From: Chrysomallon squamiferum
Lineage: Eukaryota; Mollusca; Gastropoda; Neomphalida; Peltospiridae
Assembly: GCA_012295275.1 (NCBI GenBank)
Contig: CM022679.1
Location: forward strand, 9,825,669-9,889,668
Length of the DNA stretch: 64,000 nt
Direction of reading: 5' to 3'
Made by a program: the position numbers and the translations under genes
Shown here: one piece after another, positions 11,360-23,074 of the stretch
How positions within the stretch are numbered: the first letter of the stretch is position 1
How the letters are laid out: each line of letters begins with the position of its first letter
The notes under the pieces: generated by a model
Told to the model about the DNA's origin: nothing
Seen by the model: only the letters and a program-made list of their open reading frames with translations
The model's database searches: none

Positions 11360-13569
11360 ATATAGATAGATCGACAGACAGACAGATAGATAGAATATAT
11401 GTATATATATAACACAATTACAATATATATATATATACGTAATTTGTGTGTGTGTGTATGTGAATGTCTGTGAGCATATATATCTATACATATATAAAGA
11501 AATTTTCTTACACTTCTTAAACCACACATAGTTATGGAAACTATAATTTATTTTAAAATATATTATTTTTCTAATAACAGTAACTGGTTGTAAAACAAAC
11601 CTCTGCTTGCTGTGCTTCTTGTACAAAATCAATTCCTTTAATCTGATTGAGAAAGATACACTGTGGTGACAACCTGGCATGTTGAACCCACGGATCAGCC
11701 TGGCATCTCCACTTCTTCAGACCCACCCCACAACAAAAGCATACCACTTTGTCTGCACACCCTAAAAGAAATATTAATATATATAAATTTGCTATTGTAT
11801 TAATTTTTGATCCAGTTAAATTACCAAAAATCTTTCTTTTTGTGAAAACAAATTATTCAAAAAAAGCTGACCAGCCTGCATGGGCCACTGTAGTTAGTTA
11901 ACTGATAAAATGCTAAAAAAATTTACATTAAAAGCTGTGTGTTTGTGTATGTTCTTGCTCAATGGTTAATTACAAATTTACATTAAAACTGCATTCATTC
12001 TCTGGTATGAGCATAAAACTGAATATTTTGGATGTTGTTTTAATATATTTATTTTAGCTGATCTTTTAAATTAGAGAGCTGCAAGTAAATTAATTAATTT
12101 TGTTTTCATATACCTTAGTATTTATATTACTTTTAGATAAAGTTTTACATGAAGTTTTCTTAACTTGTGTTCTTTACATTAAAGTTTTAGAATTTATACT
12201 CCTGTCGGTGTTATTTATTTATAATAGCTTATTATTAATAATCAGTATATAAAAAAATAACATTTGTTTCCTGCTTTTGTTTTCTTGCTTTTCTGATTAG
12301 TTTTATACCTAACCTTTCAAGATACAAAGTATATATTGCACTTGCAGCAAACAATTTTCTCAGATAACTAAGGCTAGGTATTTAATGTTTTTGTTTACCA
12401 ATTATTTAAGGAAAAAATATGTATACTTATATACTTAAAAATATGTAAATAATATATATGAAGTAATAAGTACAATGCCACAGCACTTTTTTAAACTTAA
12501 ATAACCCTAGGATATCACGTTTTCGTTTGCTTCATTCAGCATAATTTGATAGGTAATAAAATTTGTTCTTACCCACACATGTCACTACAGTATTTATTAA
12601 ATTCACCAAGAAGCTGATACTACTAAAAAAACATTTACTGTCTCCAAATGAATGATGAATTTTACCTGTATAATAAAATCCTGCCTCATTAAGTTGCTCA
12701 GCTGTTTGGTACAACTGTGGTGACCATTCACGGAAAGTATTTAGTCTTTGATCATGACTTTCAAATTGTGGATGAACAGCAAAAGGTTTTTCCAAACTTG
12801 AAACTTGTAATTGTTCTGACTGCTTCATAGCATGTATTTCATTTTCCAATTCTAATGTGATATTCCCCACATCTTTCTTCAACACAAAAGGACATTCTGG
12901 TTTCGCTTTTTGATGCTGGTAATCAGGTGTTTTGGCTGAAAATGGTAAACAAAGACTACAAAAAACACACTGTACCATATCTGTAGGTTTGAAAATGAAT
13001 CCATTTGCTGCCCATTGTGATGCCTTCAGTAAATTCTCAGTACATTTGGTCAGGTTGTCAAATGTCAGTATTCTTCTGCTTTCGAATAAATAATCGGCTC
13101 CACCAATTGGTGCAAACATTTCATTTTCATTGACTTTAGGTTGGTCAGTGTACAAGAAACAGTTATTTTCCAAAGAAATACTTCCGAAATCATTTCTTTG
13201 CGAAAATAAATTCCTTCTTGCCGTGTTGACATCTCCAGGAATGATCAAAGGCGCTGGTGTAGAAATTGGCGAAGCCTTCAGAAATGGACAGTTAGGGTTG
13301 ATGGTTCGATGTACCGCCATAGGAGATTCTCCTCGTGGATTTTTCCATTCAGCTGAACATGCAAAGCAAGATAAAATATTCCCATTTGTTCCAGGAACAC
13401 AATAAAAGCCTGCTTGCGCAAGTTTTAATGGTGAGTTATATCTCAAGTTCCAGACTCCAAACGTTGATGCTGAATTGACAGTGGCAACATCCATAGCATT
13501 AGCTCGAAATGATGCTAACCTGACATACATGTTGGACATGTCATTTACCTGGTTATCTGCCATGATCAT

Positions 13570-16500
13570 ATTGTGTCTTAAAATAGTTGCACAAAAATAT
13601 CGTTATGGGTCTGAAAGACTCTTTGAATGAAATTTCCAAATCTATCAACCAAAACAATAGTTACAACTCCATGCTAAAATGTTCACTTCCGGTGCATAAT
13701 TTTCTCCCTGATATATTTACGCACCTCCTTTAATCTATTTCTGTCAGGTAGTCAGCATTATAGGCAAATATGCTTTCATTTTCCCATCATATTTAAGCAG
13801 AGAGACTTTTCAAGTTTAACAGTTGCTGCAGTTTCACATCTAAAAAGTAAAATGTTCTTTCTACAAGATTTAAACGATCATGACAATTACCCATATAATC
13901 TAATGAAGGCAAAAAAACGATTCCATTTGATCTCACAATATTTTATTATCTAATTGAATAGGTGTCTGGACTCCTTCTTGACATTAACAGAGGCATAATA
14001 ATAATTACGTGTTAAATATAATAACTTTGTTCATGATATATAGCGTCTTTGTTTCGAAGAGCACTTGCTATTCATGTGAGAAATAGTAAATACATAGCTA
14101 GGTTTACTCAATACCAGGAAGAATATTTTAGAAGAAAATCATGTTTAGATAGTTTCATCCAGTGTCATCTGATTCCACAACGCAAATTTCAGAAGGACTG
14201 ATCTACTAATATACAGTGACACAACAATCATAATTATATTATGAAGCAAATAATAAGTGTAATGATTATTTAAAAGGATAAAAACAAAAACGAACAATTA
14301 TAATAAAAATATAGCTATCAGCAATATCCAATACTGACTGACTGAAAACTAAAATAAAATAGAATGTGTAATTTTTTGGAAATTAAATGGGCTTCAAATA
14401 AAGAACACACATTATGTATTGATGTACAATGATGATTATAAATACTTAAACCATCTTTTATATAATTCAGTTTTCTTTTAACTTATTACGTCTGCTTATA
14501 TTTGTAATGTAGTTTTCAACAAAAGTTTGGTTTTGTTAATGAGACATTCCCAGACTTTAATAGTTTTATGTTTGTAAGAAATGTATGTCAGAGGTTATTG
14601 TTTATTTCAAGAAGATTTTTCCATCATTTATGCTTCTTCTTCTTCTTATAATAATAATAATATTAATATTAACATTAATAATAATCATAACAATAATATA
14701 TTGACGTTAGTGTGATATGAAAGGGATTTAACTATTTTATTAAAACATGTGTAAAATATTAATTTTAATTATTTTTTTCTGCTAGAATATTAAGTTCTTA
14801 TATTTAATCTCACACAATGGTTTCGGATTTCCCATACTCATGTTAACAGGTGTGTGATTTGCACTGAATTAATGTTAATGAAACATCAACATATTTTAAT
14901 TGTAATAAACATATCTTAAAGCTTTCTTCTTCTTTCTGTTTCTTTTTTTAATTTTTTTTCAGTTTTTATTTTTTTTTTTTTTTTTTTAAATATAATGATA
15001 GCATGAATCAGGTAGTATCTGTTTTTAAGAGGGGAAAACATAAATATTTTTATTATTTTATATCCCTAATTTGAGGCCCTTGGGTGGAATGGGAAATATC
15101 CTAATCAGTGTACTATGGATGACTGATCATATTAGCAGGTTGAGCAGTCCACTCACTTCAGTTGCTGGTATATAGAGATTTGTGCATCCAATGAAATTTT
15201 GTTTTTAATAAAAACACACATGGTTTTCAACATGAATAAAATTATCCAGTATAAAACTTAATACTTTAAAATTCTTAACAGTTAAAGGACTACATAATTA
15301 GCTCCAAACAAACATTAAGAAAAAAAATCTTAACTGGTCTCTCACTACTGCATTGTCAAATTTAAAGTTTTTCACTGTTGTTCATTACTCATTAAAAAAT
15401 AATAATTCAGTGTTATAAATAAATAAGGAAAAAAATACAGTAATATTAATAATGTAGTAATAATAACTAATAAAATTACAAAATTAATATTATTAGGGAT
15501 ATTTTTTGTTTTGTTATTTGCCATCAATACTGAGCCAGTGGATTATTTTTATTTAACATCATTTACACCTTGCTAAAAACATTATCACCTGGAAATACAC
15601 GTTCTCCCTAAGCATTGTTAATTTATAACACTGACAAATAACAACAAAAATAACTAATTCAGTTTAATGTTTTTATTTTTATTATATAAGGATAAAAATA
15701 CATTCAAGTTTAATTTTAAAAAATGCACAATTCTGAACACTGATGAAAAAGCCATTTTACAAAAGGGTTAAGAAATTAAGCATCAGTTTGTTCAAAATGC
15801 ACATCTTGTAAAAAGATAATAAGTAAAAATGTTTATTTAACATACATTTAGAAATAGTGATCCAGCACTACATGAGACTAAAAATGAAATTATGACAATA
15901 ATATAACATTAAATAAACAAGTAGTTTCCTAACTGCTGCCTTTTTCCTTGAAGAATACATGTTGAAATAAATGAATAATAAATATAATTTTTTACTTTTT
16001 TTGCTTGGTAATGAAAATCAATTATTATAATTTTTACCGAAACAAAACAATGAATTTTTTATTTTAAAACTGATTAAAAATGAAGTATTAAAATTGGACA
16101 TGACATTAAACTGTGAGATAAGATTTAAACAGGTACCAAACATCTTTAAGGTTACTAAAATAAGTTTATCTAAAAATTAATTTCATTAAAAGCAGATAAA
16201 TTATATGAAATGTCATGATATTAATAAATTAATTAATTAATATCTCTTATCATTTCAGTAATTTTCATTTTCTAATATAAAGACACAAATTGATTTATTA
16301 TAATAAAAGTGATAACTGTTACAAAAAAAGGGATGACATTAAAATTGAAAATGTGAATGCTAAAATTTTGGTTTCCAAACTAATCTTCTGAACTGGAAAA
16401 TGTAAAACCCAAATGATTAAGAATCTGAAATCAAAATAATTTATTATAAATGATGGTATATGTTTTCACCAAATTCTAGAAATAATGAAAAGAAATAAAA

Positions 16501-18126
16501 TAAACTATATGGTTTATCAAACATACATGATGAATATAATATTTAAATTCTTAAAAACAAATGATGACTTTACAAGACAAAGATAAATGATCTACGCATT
16601 AAAATACCTATGCAATGTACATTATATACAAAACAAATATATATTGCAAGCATTAAAACTACACCCCTGCAAAAACACATATATTATATGAAATGATAAG
16701 ATATTTGTTTGTTATATCATCAGATAACTTTAGGATGACAGAAACATGATTATACCCCATTCAAGTGACATCCTGGGCTGGTGCAATGACTGGTGGACAT
16801 TAGATACGACATTATGCATATAAAACAAGAACAAGTCTTATATGTAATGCATATATCTACAACAGTAAATGAAAAGAGATACAAAGCATACAGTAACAGA
16901 ATTCTACAAAGCATACTCCAGAATATATATATTTATAATTATGTAATTCTAAGTAACTGAATATACATAACAAAGCCATTAAACAACATTTGACTGCTTA
17001 TTAAAACATTAAAAATATAAATACATACATGTATGTTTATGTGTGTGTAGGTATGTGTGTGTATGTATGTGTGTGTATTGCACATGCACATATCTAACAA
17101 AATAGCAACTACACTGCATTTTAACAAAAAATATTATTTATCTAAATAATAATAATATTAACAACAGTAATAGTAGAATAATATTAAATTCTACTTCAGT
17201 AAAATTGATTGAATTTTGCCATTACAAATATATACAAGCTCAGTATCCAGAAGCCTAAAATAACCAAATTTATAAACCGGGTAGTCATTCTTTAAGAGTT
17301 TCAATGATTTAGTTTTTATATATATATAAACCAAATACATTAATTTAAAATTACAAGAAGCTTTTCCTCTTCTTCATTTTTTGTTCTCTTTTTAAAAAAA
17401 AAAAAAAATTCTGAATAGTAATAATTAGATTGACGAAAATTACAATTTTATCATGTAATGATAATACAAATGATTGCAGACACAATTTTGATGCATTTCA
17501 AGACAAAGCAGCATCTATTTTTCATGGTAGCCTGATAAACTGATGTAAATGCTGCCATACATTCTTTTTGCTGCCTCTTCTAAGAAAGAGATGGTTCTGA
17601 AGAGTTCTTGTTTCATATATTTAGTTTCTCATTTGTTACTGGCTTTTTTCATATTTCACATTCAAACATAAATGTTCAAAACAAATATAATTCCCAAAGT
17701 AATCAGTTGTTTCACTATGATACGGAAATTAACAGCAGTCCCCACTCTTTTAATAAAAAAACACAGAAAAGAATGAGGAATATTCCATTTAGATTCAACA
17801 AATTGTATCCCTCAACAACAGTAACAGTAAATTGTATAAGAATCAAAAGAATTCACAAGCCTTAACAGCACGTGATACTTAAGATTAATGTCATGATTAA
17901 GTACTTCAAAGAAATAAAATATATCCATCAGAAATATGTTATTAACTCTTAAATGGTTTCTTTTGGGTGTGTTTTTTTTTTAAAAAAAAGGTTAAATATT
18001 TCAGTTCCTTTATCTTCATTTTCATTTCTCATATCTCACTAAATTACAAATACATTGAGTAGATACAAATTAAACAAAAATGAAATGGTTTCAAATGCTG
18101 CAGATTTTCACAATGATGATGTGAAA
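13570..18126. other. Spacer A/B: 5' flank of IAP A and 3' flank of IAP B
   Basis: No gene is supportable. The first kilobase is the upstream region of copy A and matches 23075-24140 almost base for base. A CTT/ATA microsatellite at about 14635-14696 marks the unit junction, and the rest is the 3' flank of copy B, closely matching 24208-27587. A conserved motif is CACTTCCGGT near 13684 (also near 23190). It is GGAA-bearing on the gene strand, which could suit an ETS-type promoter site; this is inference. Confidence 0.7.
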
Positions 18127-20519
18127 TCAAGCAATAAAGACAATCTTCCTCTCTGCCACAGTTTGCCTGCAAACTGGACATGGCTTGTTGATGAAATGCT
18201 GTGAACAAACAACTCCACAGCAGAGATGAGAACATGGCAGAAACAAAGCAGTGGCTGGTTCCTGTACACAGGTGATACACTGGGGAGCCATGTTTGTAAC
18301 AGGTGAAACAGGTGCAGGAGTGTCAGGTGAAGAAGATGATGTTTCTTCTTGTGTTTCTAGAAAAGAAAATTAAAATTTTCATTAGTTTGTACAACTATTA
18401 AGAACGACGCTGTTTAATGATAGTGACAAAGAATGTTGCAATATATCTAAACATAACTCCATATTGCTAGTATGTGTCCACATAATTATTTCTATTTGTC
18501 ACTAGGCTCAATTCAATTCACCTGTAAACCCAAAATAGCTTTTTTATCTTAAAAAAGAAATGGAGTATTATTAATAATTTTTAAATAATATGAACACTTT
18601 ACAGACAATTAATTATAGAAATACTCAAAGTTACCTTGTCTTTGTCTGAGATTTAAAATCTCAGCTTTCAGTCTCATAATTTCTTTTTCTTGTTCAGATA
18701 ATTCTGAAATATGTCTCTCTTCCTCCTGTCTCCTCATTTCTTCCTCCTGTCTCCTTCTCTCTTCTTCCTGTCTCCTTCTCTCTTCCTCATGTCTCCTCAT
18801 TTCTTCCTCCTGTCTAAATCTTTCCTGCCAGTTTTGTCTTTCCAAAGCCAGTCTGATGATATCTGCATACATTTGTTCTTCTAAACGTAGCTTTTCTTGT
18901 CTTTCCCTCTCTTTTTCTTCTTCAAGTTGCTGCCCTCTTAGTCTTTCCCTCTCTTTTTCTTGTCTTTCCCTCTCTTTTTCTTCTTCAAGTTGCTGCCCTC
19001 TCAGTCTTTCCCTCTCTTTTTCTTCTTCAAGTTGCTGCCCTCTCAGTCTTTCCCTCTCTTTTTCTTCTTCAAGTTGCTGGCCTCTTAATCTTTCCCTCTC
19101 TTTTTCTTGTCTTTCCATCTCTTTTTCTTCTTCAAGTTGCTGCCCTCTTAGTCTTTCCCTCTCTTTTTCTTCTTCAAGTTGCTGCCCTCTTAGTCTTTCC
19201 CTCTCTTTTTCTTGTCTTTCCATCTCTTTTTCTTGTCTTTCATTTTCCAGCTGCTGTTTCTGCATCTGCAACACCTTCAGATTGTGATCCTTGGCTTGGA
19301 GTTCTCCAATGAGCAGAGGAAAGTTAGGAAAACCACCTAAAATATCAGTAAGGTACATATATAAAAAAATAAATCGCACAAATGGAAAAAATAATTTCAA
19401 TAATAACAGTTAAAGGTTTAACATCAGCACACTCCAACATATTTACATCTTTTTAAATATACATTTGGTAATATGATGAAATATTAAAATAATATTAAAA
19501 ATCTGTTGTGCATACTTCCAAGTTATGTTTTATTTGATGGGGAGTTCTAATTAATAACAAAGAAAAACACAAAATAATACTGTTTAAATATATTTCTATA
19601 TTTGATGTGATATCATCACATACAGAGCACATCTATTTGCTTCAGTTTCTTCTAGTGTTATAAGGCAGATAAAAACAGTTATCACTATGCCATTTATGTG
19701 ACAATATCATAACTCAAACTGTAAAAGGTTAAAATCATGGTATTGTGATGAACTGTCTTTTGTGTTATGAGTTTAATCAAATATGAAAACTGTAATAATA
19801 TATATATATATAATATCTTTCTAATAAAATTAATTTTAAATATATTTAGAAAAATACTTCCATTTTATTGTGTCTAAAAAGTTTCAAAAAGAAAGAAAGC
19901 TTTCATTTATTCTGTTCCCACCTTATTTATTCTAGATATTTCTCTAGGACAAACACACAAATCTGTATTTTCAGAGTAATCCCCCTTAATTCTTAAAAAG
20001 TTTATTTTTACAATTTAATTTCTTAAATGGATGAGACTCGTAAACTAAATTCTGTTTAACTGGATTTAACTGACCACTGAAACTACAAATTTAAAGGATG
20101 TTTAATCTTATAAATAATTATTAAATAAGCATATATTTGTATTTACCCCCACCCCCACTAGTTATCTTTTGTTTTCTTATTAACTCACAAGTTAAATTGT
20201 GAATTTTGAGGATGGCTTGTCGAATTTGTGGCATATTGTACTGACATTCAAGAGCTGCCTTGATTACATTGAGGTCAAGACCTGCACTGACTGGACTAGT
20301 TGTGGTCACTGTACCATTACTGGACACTGGTCCTGGAAATAAAATGGACAGTATCAACAAACAATTCAGTTAACAGAAAGTATAATTTTAAAATAATTTT
20401 ACCACTATATATGAAAGAAATGAAAATTAAATATTTATTTTATGGTTCTATTAGAGAATTATTTATTAATATTATTTATTTACTTATTTATTATTATTAT
20501 TTTATATTATCATTTTTTA

Positions 20520-20614
<95 letters not shown>

Positions 20615-20941
20615 AAATAATTGTCATAGAATTTGACTTAAACAAACAAAATAAAATTGTCAAACTTACCTTCCTGGAAGACCTTTGGTGGGTCAAAATC
20701 AACTTCAATCTATGGAGAAACAAAATTAAAATTAAATTTAAAAAAACAAGAAATAGATTTTTAGTACGGAAGAAACATCTTCTATAAAAAAAAAATGACA
20801 TTTCTTCATATACATTTTAATAAAAATATTTATTTAATAATCCAGGCTTGTTGCTGTTAACCTATTATCAACAAAACTGCACATTCTTTTCCTCTATCTA
20901 TCTCTCTCTCTCTCTGTATATATATCCATCAATCTATTCAA

Positions 20942-21006
<65 letters not shown>

Positions 21007-23074
21007 TATAGATAGAATATATATATATATATATATATACATACATACATACATAATTGTATGTTTGTGTGTGTATGTGTGCGTGTATGTCTGTGAGCAT
21101 ATAAATCTATACATATATAAAGAAATTTTCTTACATTTCTTAAATCACACAGAGTTATGAAAACAATGACAGTAACTGGTTGTAAAACAAACCTCTGCTT
21201 GCTGTGCTTCTTGTACAAAATCATTTCCTTTAACCTGATTGAGAAAGATACACTGTGGTGACAACCTGGCATGCTGAACCCAAGGATCAGCCTGGCGTCT
21301 CCACTTCTTCAGACCCACCCCACAACAAAAGCATACCACTTTGTCTGCACACCCTAAAAGAAATATTAATATTAATACATTTGCTATTGTAATTTTGCTA
21401 TTATGTATTATTTAAGCTGCTGCAGCCAATTAGTTAACTGATAAAGTGCAAATTTATGCAAGTGTATGTTCTTGCTCAATGGCCATTACAGGAACTGCAT
21501 TCACTCTCTGGTATGAGCATAAAACTGAATATTTTGGATGTTGTTTTAATATATTTATTTTAGCTGACCTTTTAAATTAGAGACTGACTAGTAAATTAAT
21601 TCATTTTGTTTTCATATACCTTAGTATTTATATAACTTTTAGATAAAGTTTTACATGAAGTTTTCTTAAAGTGTGTTGTTTACATTAAAGTTTTAGAATT
21701 TAAACTCGTGTCAGTGTTATTTATTTATAATAGCTTATTATTAATAATAAGTATATAAAAAATAACATTTGTTTCCTGCTTTTGTTTTCTTGCTTTTTTT
21801 TCTGATTACTTTTATACCTAACTTTTCAAGATACAAAATATATATTGCACTTGCAGCAAACCATTTTCTCAGATAACCAAGGTTATGTACCTGCATTTAC
21901 ATACCATAACTGTTTCTTCTTTTTGTTTATTAATTAGTTAAGGACAAATATATATACTTATTTTTAATTACACAGTGAAGTAATAAGTACAGTGCCACAG
22001 CACTTTTTTAAACCTAAATAATTCTGGGATATCATTTTTTTAGTTTGCTTCATTCAGCATAATTTGATAGGTAATAAAAGTTGTTCTTACCCCCACATGT
22101 CACTACAGTATTTATTAAATTCACCAAGAAGCTGATACTACTAAAAAAACAAATAAATGATGAATTTTACCTGTATAATAAAATCCTGCCTCATTAAGTT
22201 GCTCAGCTGTTTGGTACAACTGTGGTGACCATTCACGGAAAGTATTTAGTCTTTGATCATGACTTTCAAATTGTGGATGAACAGCAAAAGGTTTTTCCAG
22301 ACTCGAAACTTGTAATTGTTCTGACTGCTTCATAGCATTTATTTCATTTTCCAATTTTAATGTGATATTCCCCACATCAACCTTCAACACAAAAGGACAC
22401 TGTGGTTTCTTTTTTTGATGCTGAGAATTAGGTGATTCTGCTGAAAATGGTAAACAAAGATTACAAAAAACACACTGTACCATATCTGTAGGTTTGAAAA
22501 TGAATCCATTTGCTGCCCATTGTGATGCCTTCAGTAAATTCTCAGTACATTTGGTCAGATTGTCAAATGTCAGTATTCTTCTGCTTTCGAATAAATAATC
22601 GGCTCCACCAATTGGTGCAAACATTTCATTTTCATTGACTTTAGGTTGGTCAGTGTATAAGTAACAGTTATTTTCCAAACAAATACTTCCGAAATCATTT
22701 CTTTGCGAAAATAAATTCCTTCTTGCCGTGTTGACATCTCCAGGAATTATCAAAGGCGCTGGTGTCGAAATTGGTGAAGCCTTCAGAAATGGACAGTTAG
22801 GGCTGATGGTTCGATGTACCGCCATAGGAGATTCTCCTCGTGGATTCTTCCATTCAGCTGAACATGCAAAGCAAGATAAAATATTCCCATTTGTTCCAGG
22901 AACACAATAAAAACCTGCTTTAGCAAGTTTTAATGGTGAATTATATCTCAAGTTCCAGCATCCAAACGTTGATGATGAATTGACAGTGGCAACATCCATA
23001 GCATTAGCTCGAAATGATGCTAACCTGACATACATGTTGGACATGTCATTTACCTGGTTATCTGCCATGATCAT
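18127..23074 (-). CDS. IAP copy B: intact three-BIR, UBA-like, coiled-coil, RING protein (740 aa)
   Basis: This is the only fully open copy. Exons are 22171-23074, 21193-21353, 20670-20709, 20147-20332, 18635-19336 and 18127-18356; all phases join and total 2223 nt including the stop. Exon 1 holds BIR1 (CFACSAEW, H at +16, C at +23 from the second Cys), BIR2 (CVFCNLCLPF) and the start of BIR3; exon 2 finishes a canonical BIR3 ([18 protein letters not shown]). The fourth exon looks like a UBA helix bundle (LDLNVIKAALECQYNMPQIR). A 234-residue charged heptad-repeat exon follows, then a RING (CITC, LPCSH, CPVC) ending KIVFIA, as in E3-active IAPs. The likely roles are binding of caspases or adaptors and ubiquitin ligation. 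The second ATG (23068, ATCATGG) has better start context than the first. A CARD, usual at this place in cIAPs, is absent. Confidence 0.9.
18635..19336 (-). repeat. Coding 42-nt/21-nt minisatellite forming a heptad coiled coil (IAP copy B)
   Basis: One 702-nt exon begins GGFPNFPLLIGEL and is then dominated by 14-residue units (ERERLRGQQLEEEK, six copies) alternating with 7-residue units (ERERQEK). It continues into EERRRQEEE-type repeats and ends KAEILNLRQRQ. Unit lengths of 7 and 14 preserve a heptad register, which predicts a long charged helix or coiled coil between the UBA-like region and the RING. Copies A and C have different numbers and orders of units. Confidence 0.9.
20525..20612. repeat. 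(TTA)n microsatellite, IAP copy B intron
   Basis: Close to 28 uninterrupted TTA units between the linker and UBA exons. Copies A and C have only short, interrupted versions at the same place. Confidence 0.95.
20943..21004. repeat. (CA)31 microsatellite, IAP copy B intron
   Basis: About 31 perfect CA units, at the position of the shorter CA tract of copy A and the weak CA/TA tract of copy C. Confidence 0.95.

Larger units (their letters stand above)
8456..13569 (-). pseudogene. IAP copy A: three-BIR / UBA / coiled-coil / RING gene with disabled 3' half
   Basis: Exon 1 (12666-13569) encodes BIR1, BIR2 and the first part of BIR3; exon 2 (11601-11761) finishes BIR3 with [11 protein letters not shown] and DPWVQH. 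The linker exon (11041-11088) is 48 nt instead of 40 and carries an in-frame TAA at codon 7, so normal splicing stops after about 361 residues. The UBA-like exon (10532-10717) and RING exon (8456-8685, ending KIVFIA) are intact. The coiled-coil exon (about 8935-9670) has several indels that break the frame, and its usual 5' part (GGFPNFPLLIGEL in copy B) is scrambled. A cryptic acceptor at 11054-11055 would rescue the linker with a 13-nt microexon, but not the coiled coil. It may be a pseudogene or an expressed BIR-only gene. IAP proteins bind caspases and other death regulators through BIR domains. Confidence 0.8.

Noticed and set aside
13130-13405. 91-residue plus-strand open frame opposite IAP exon 1 (also 22728-22910)
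   Set aside because: It lies fully antisense to BIR coding sequence with no splice or family support; it is a shadow of the real gene.
20300-20801. Frames encoding poly-Tyr, poly-Ile or poly-Asn
   Set aside because: They are translations of the (TTA)n microsatellite in an intron. The same applies at 33584-33787 and 39534-39869.
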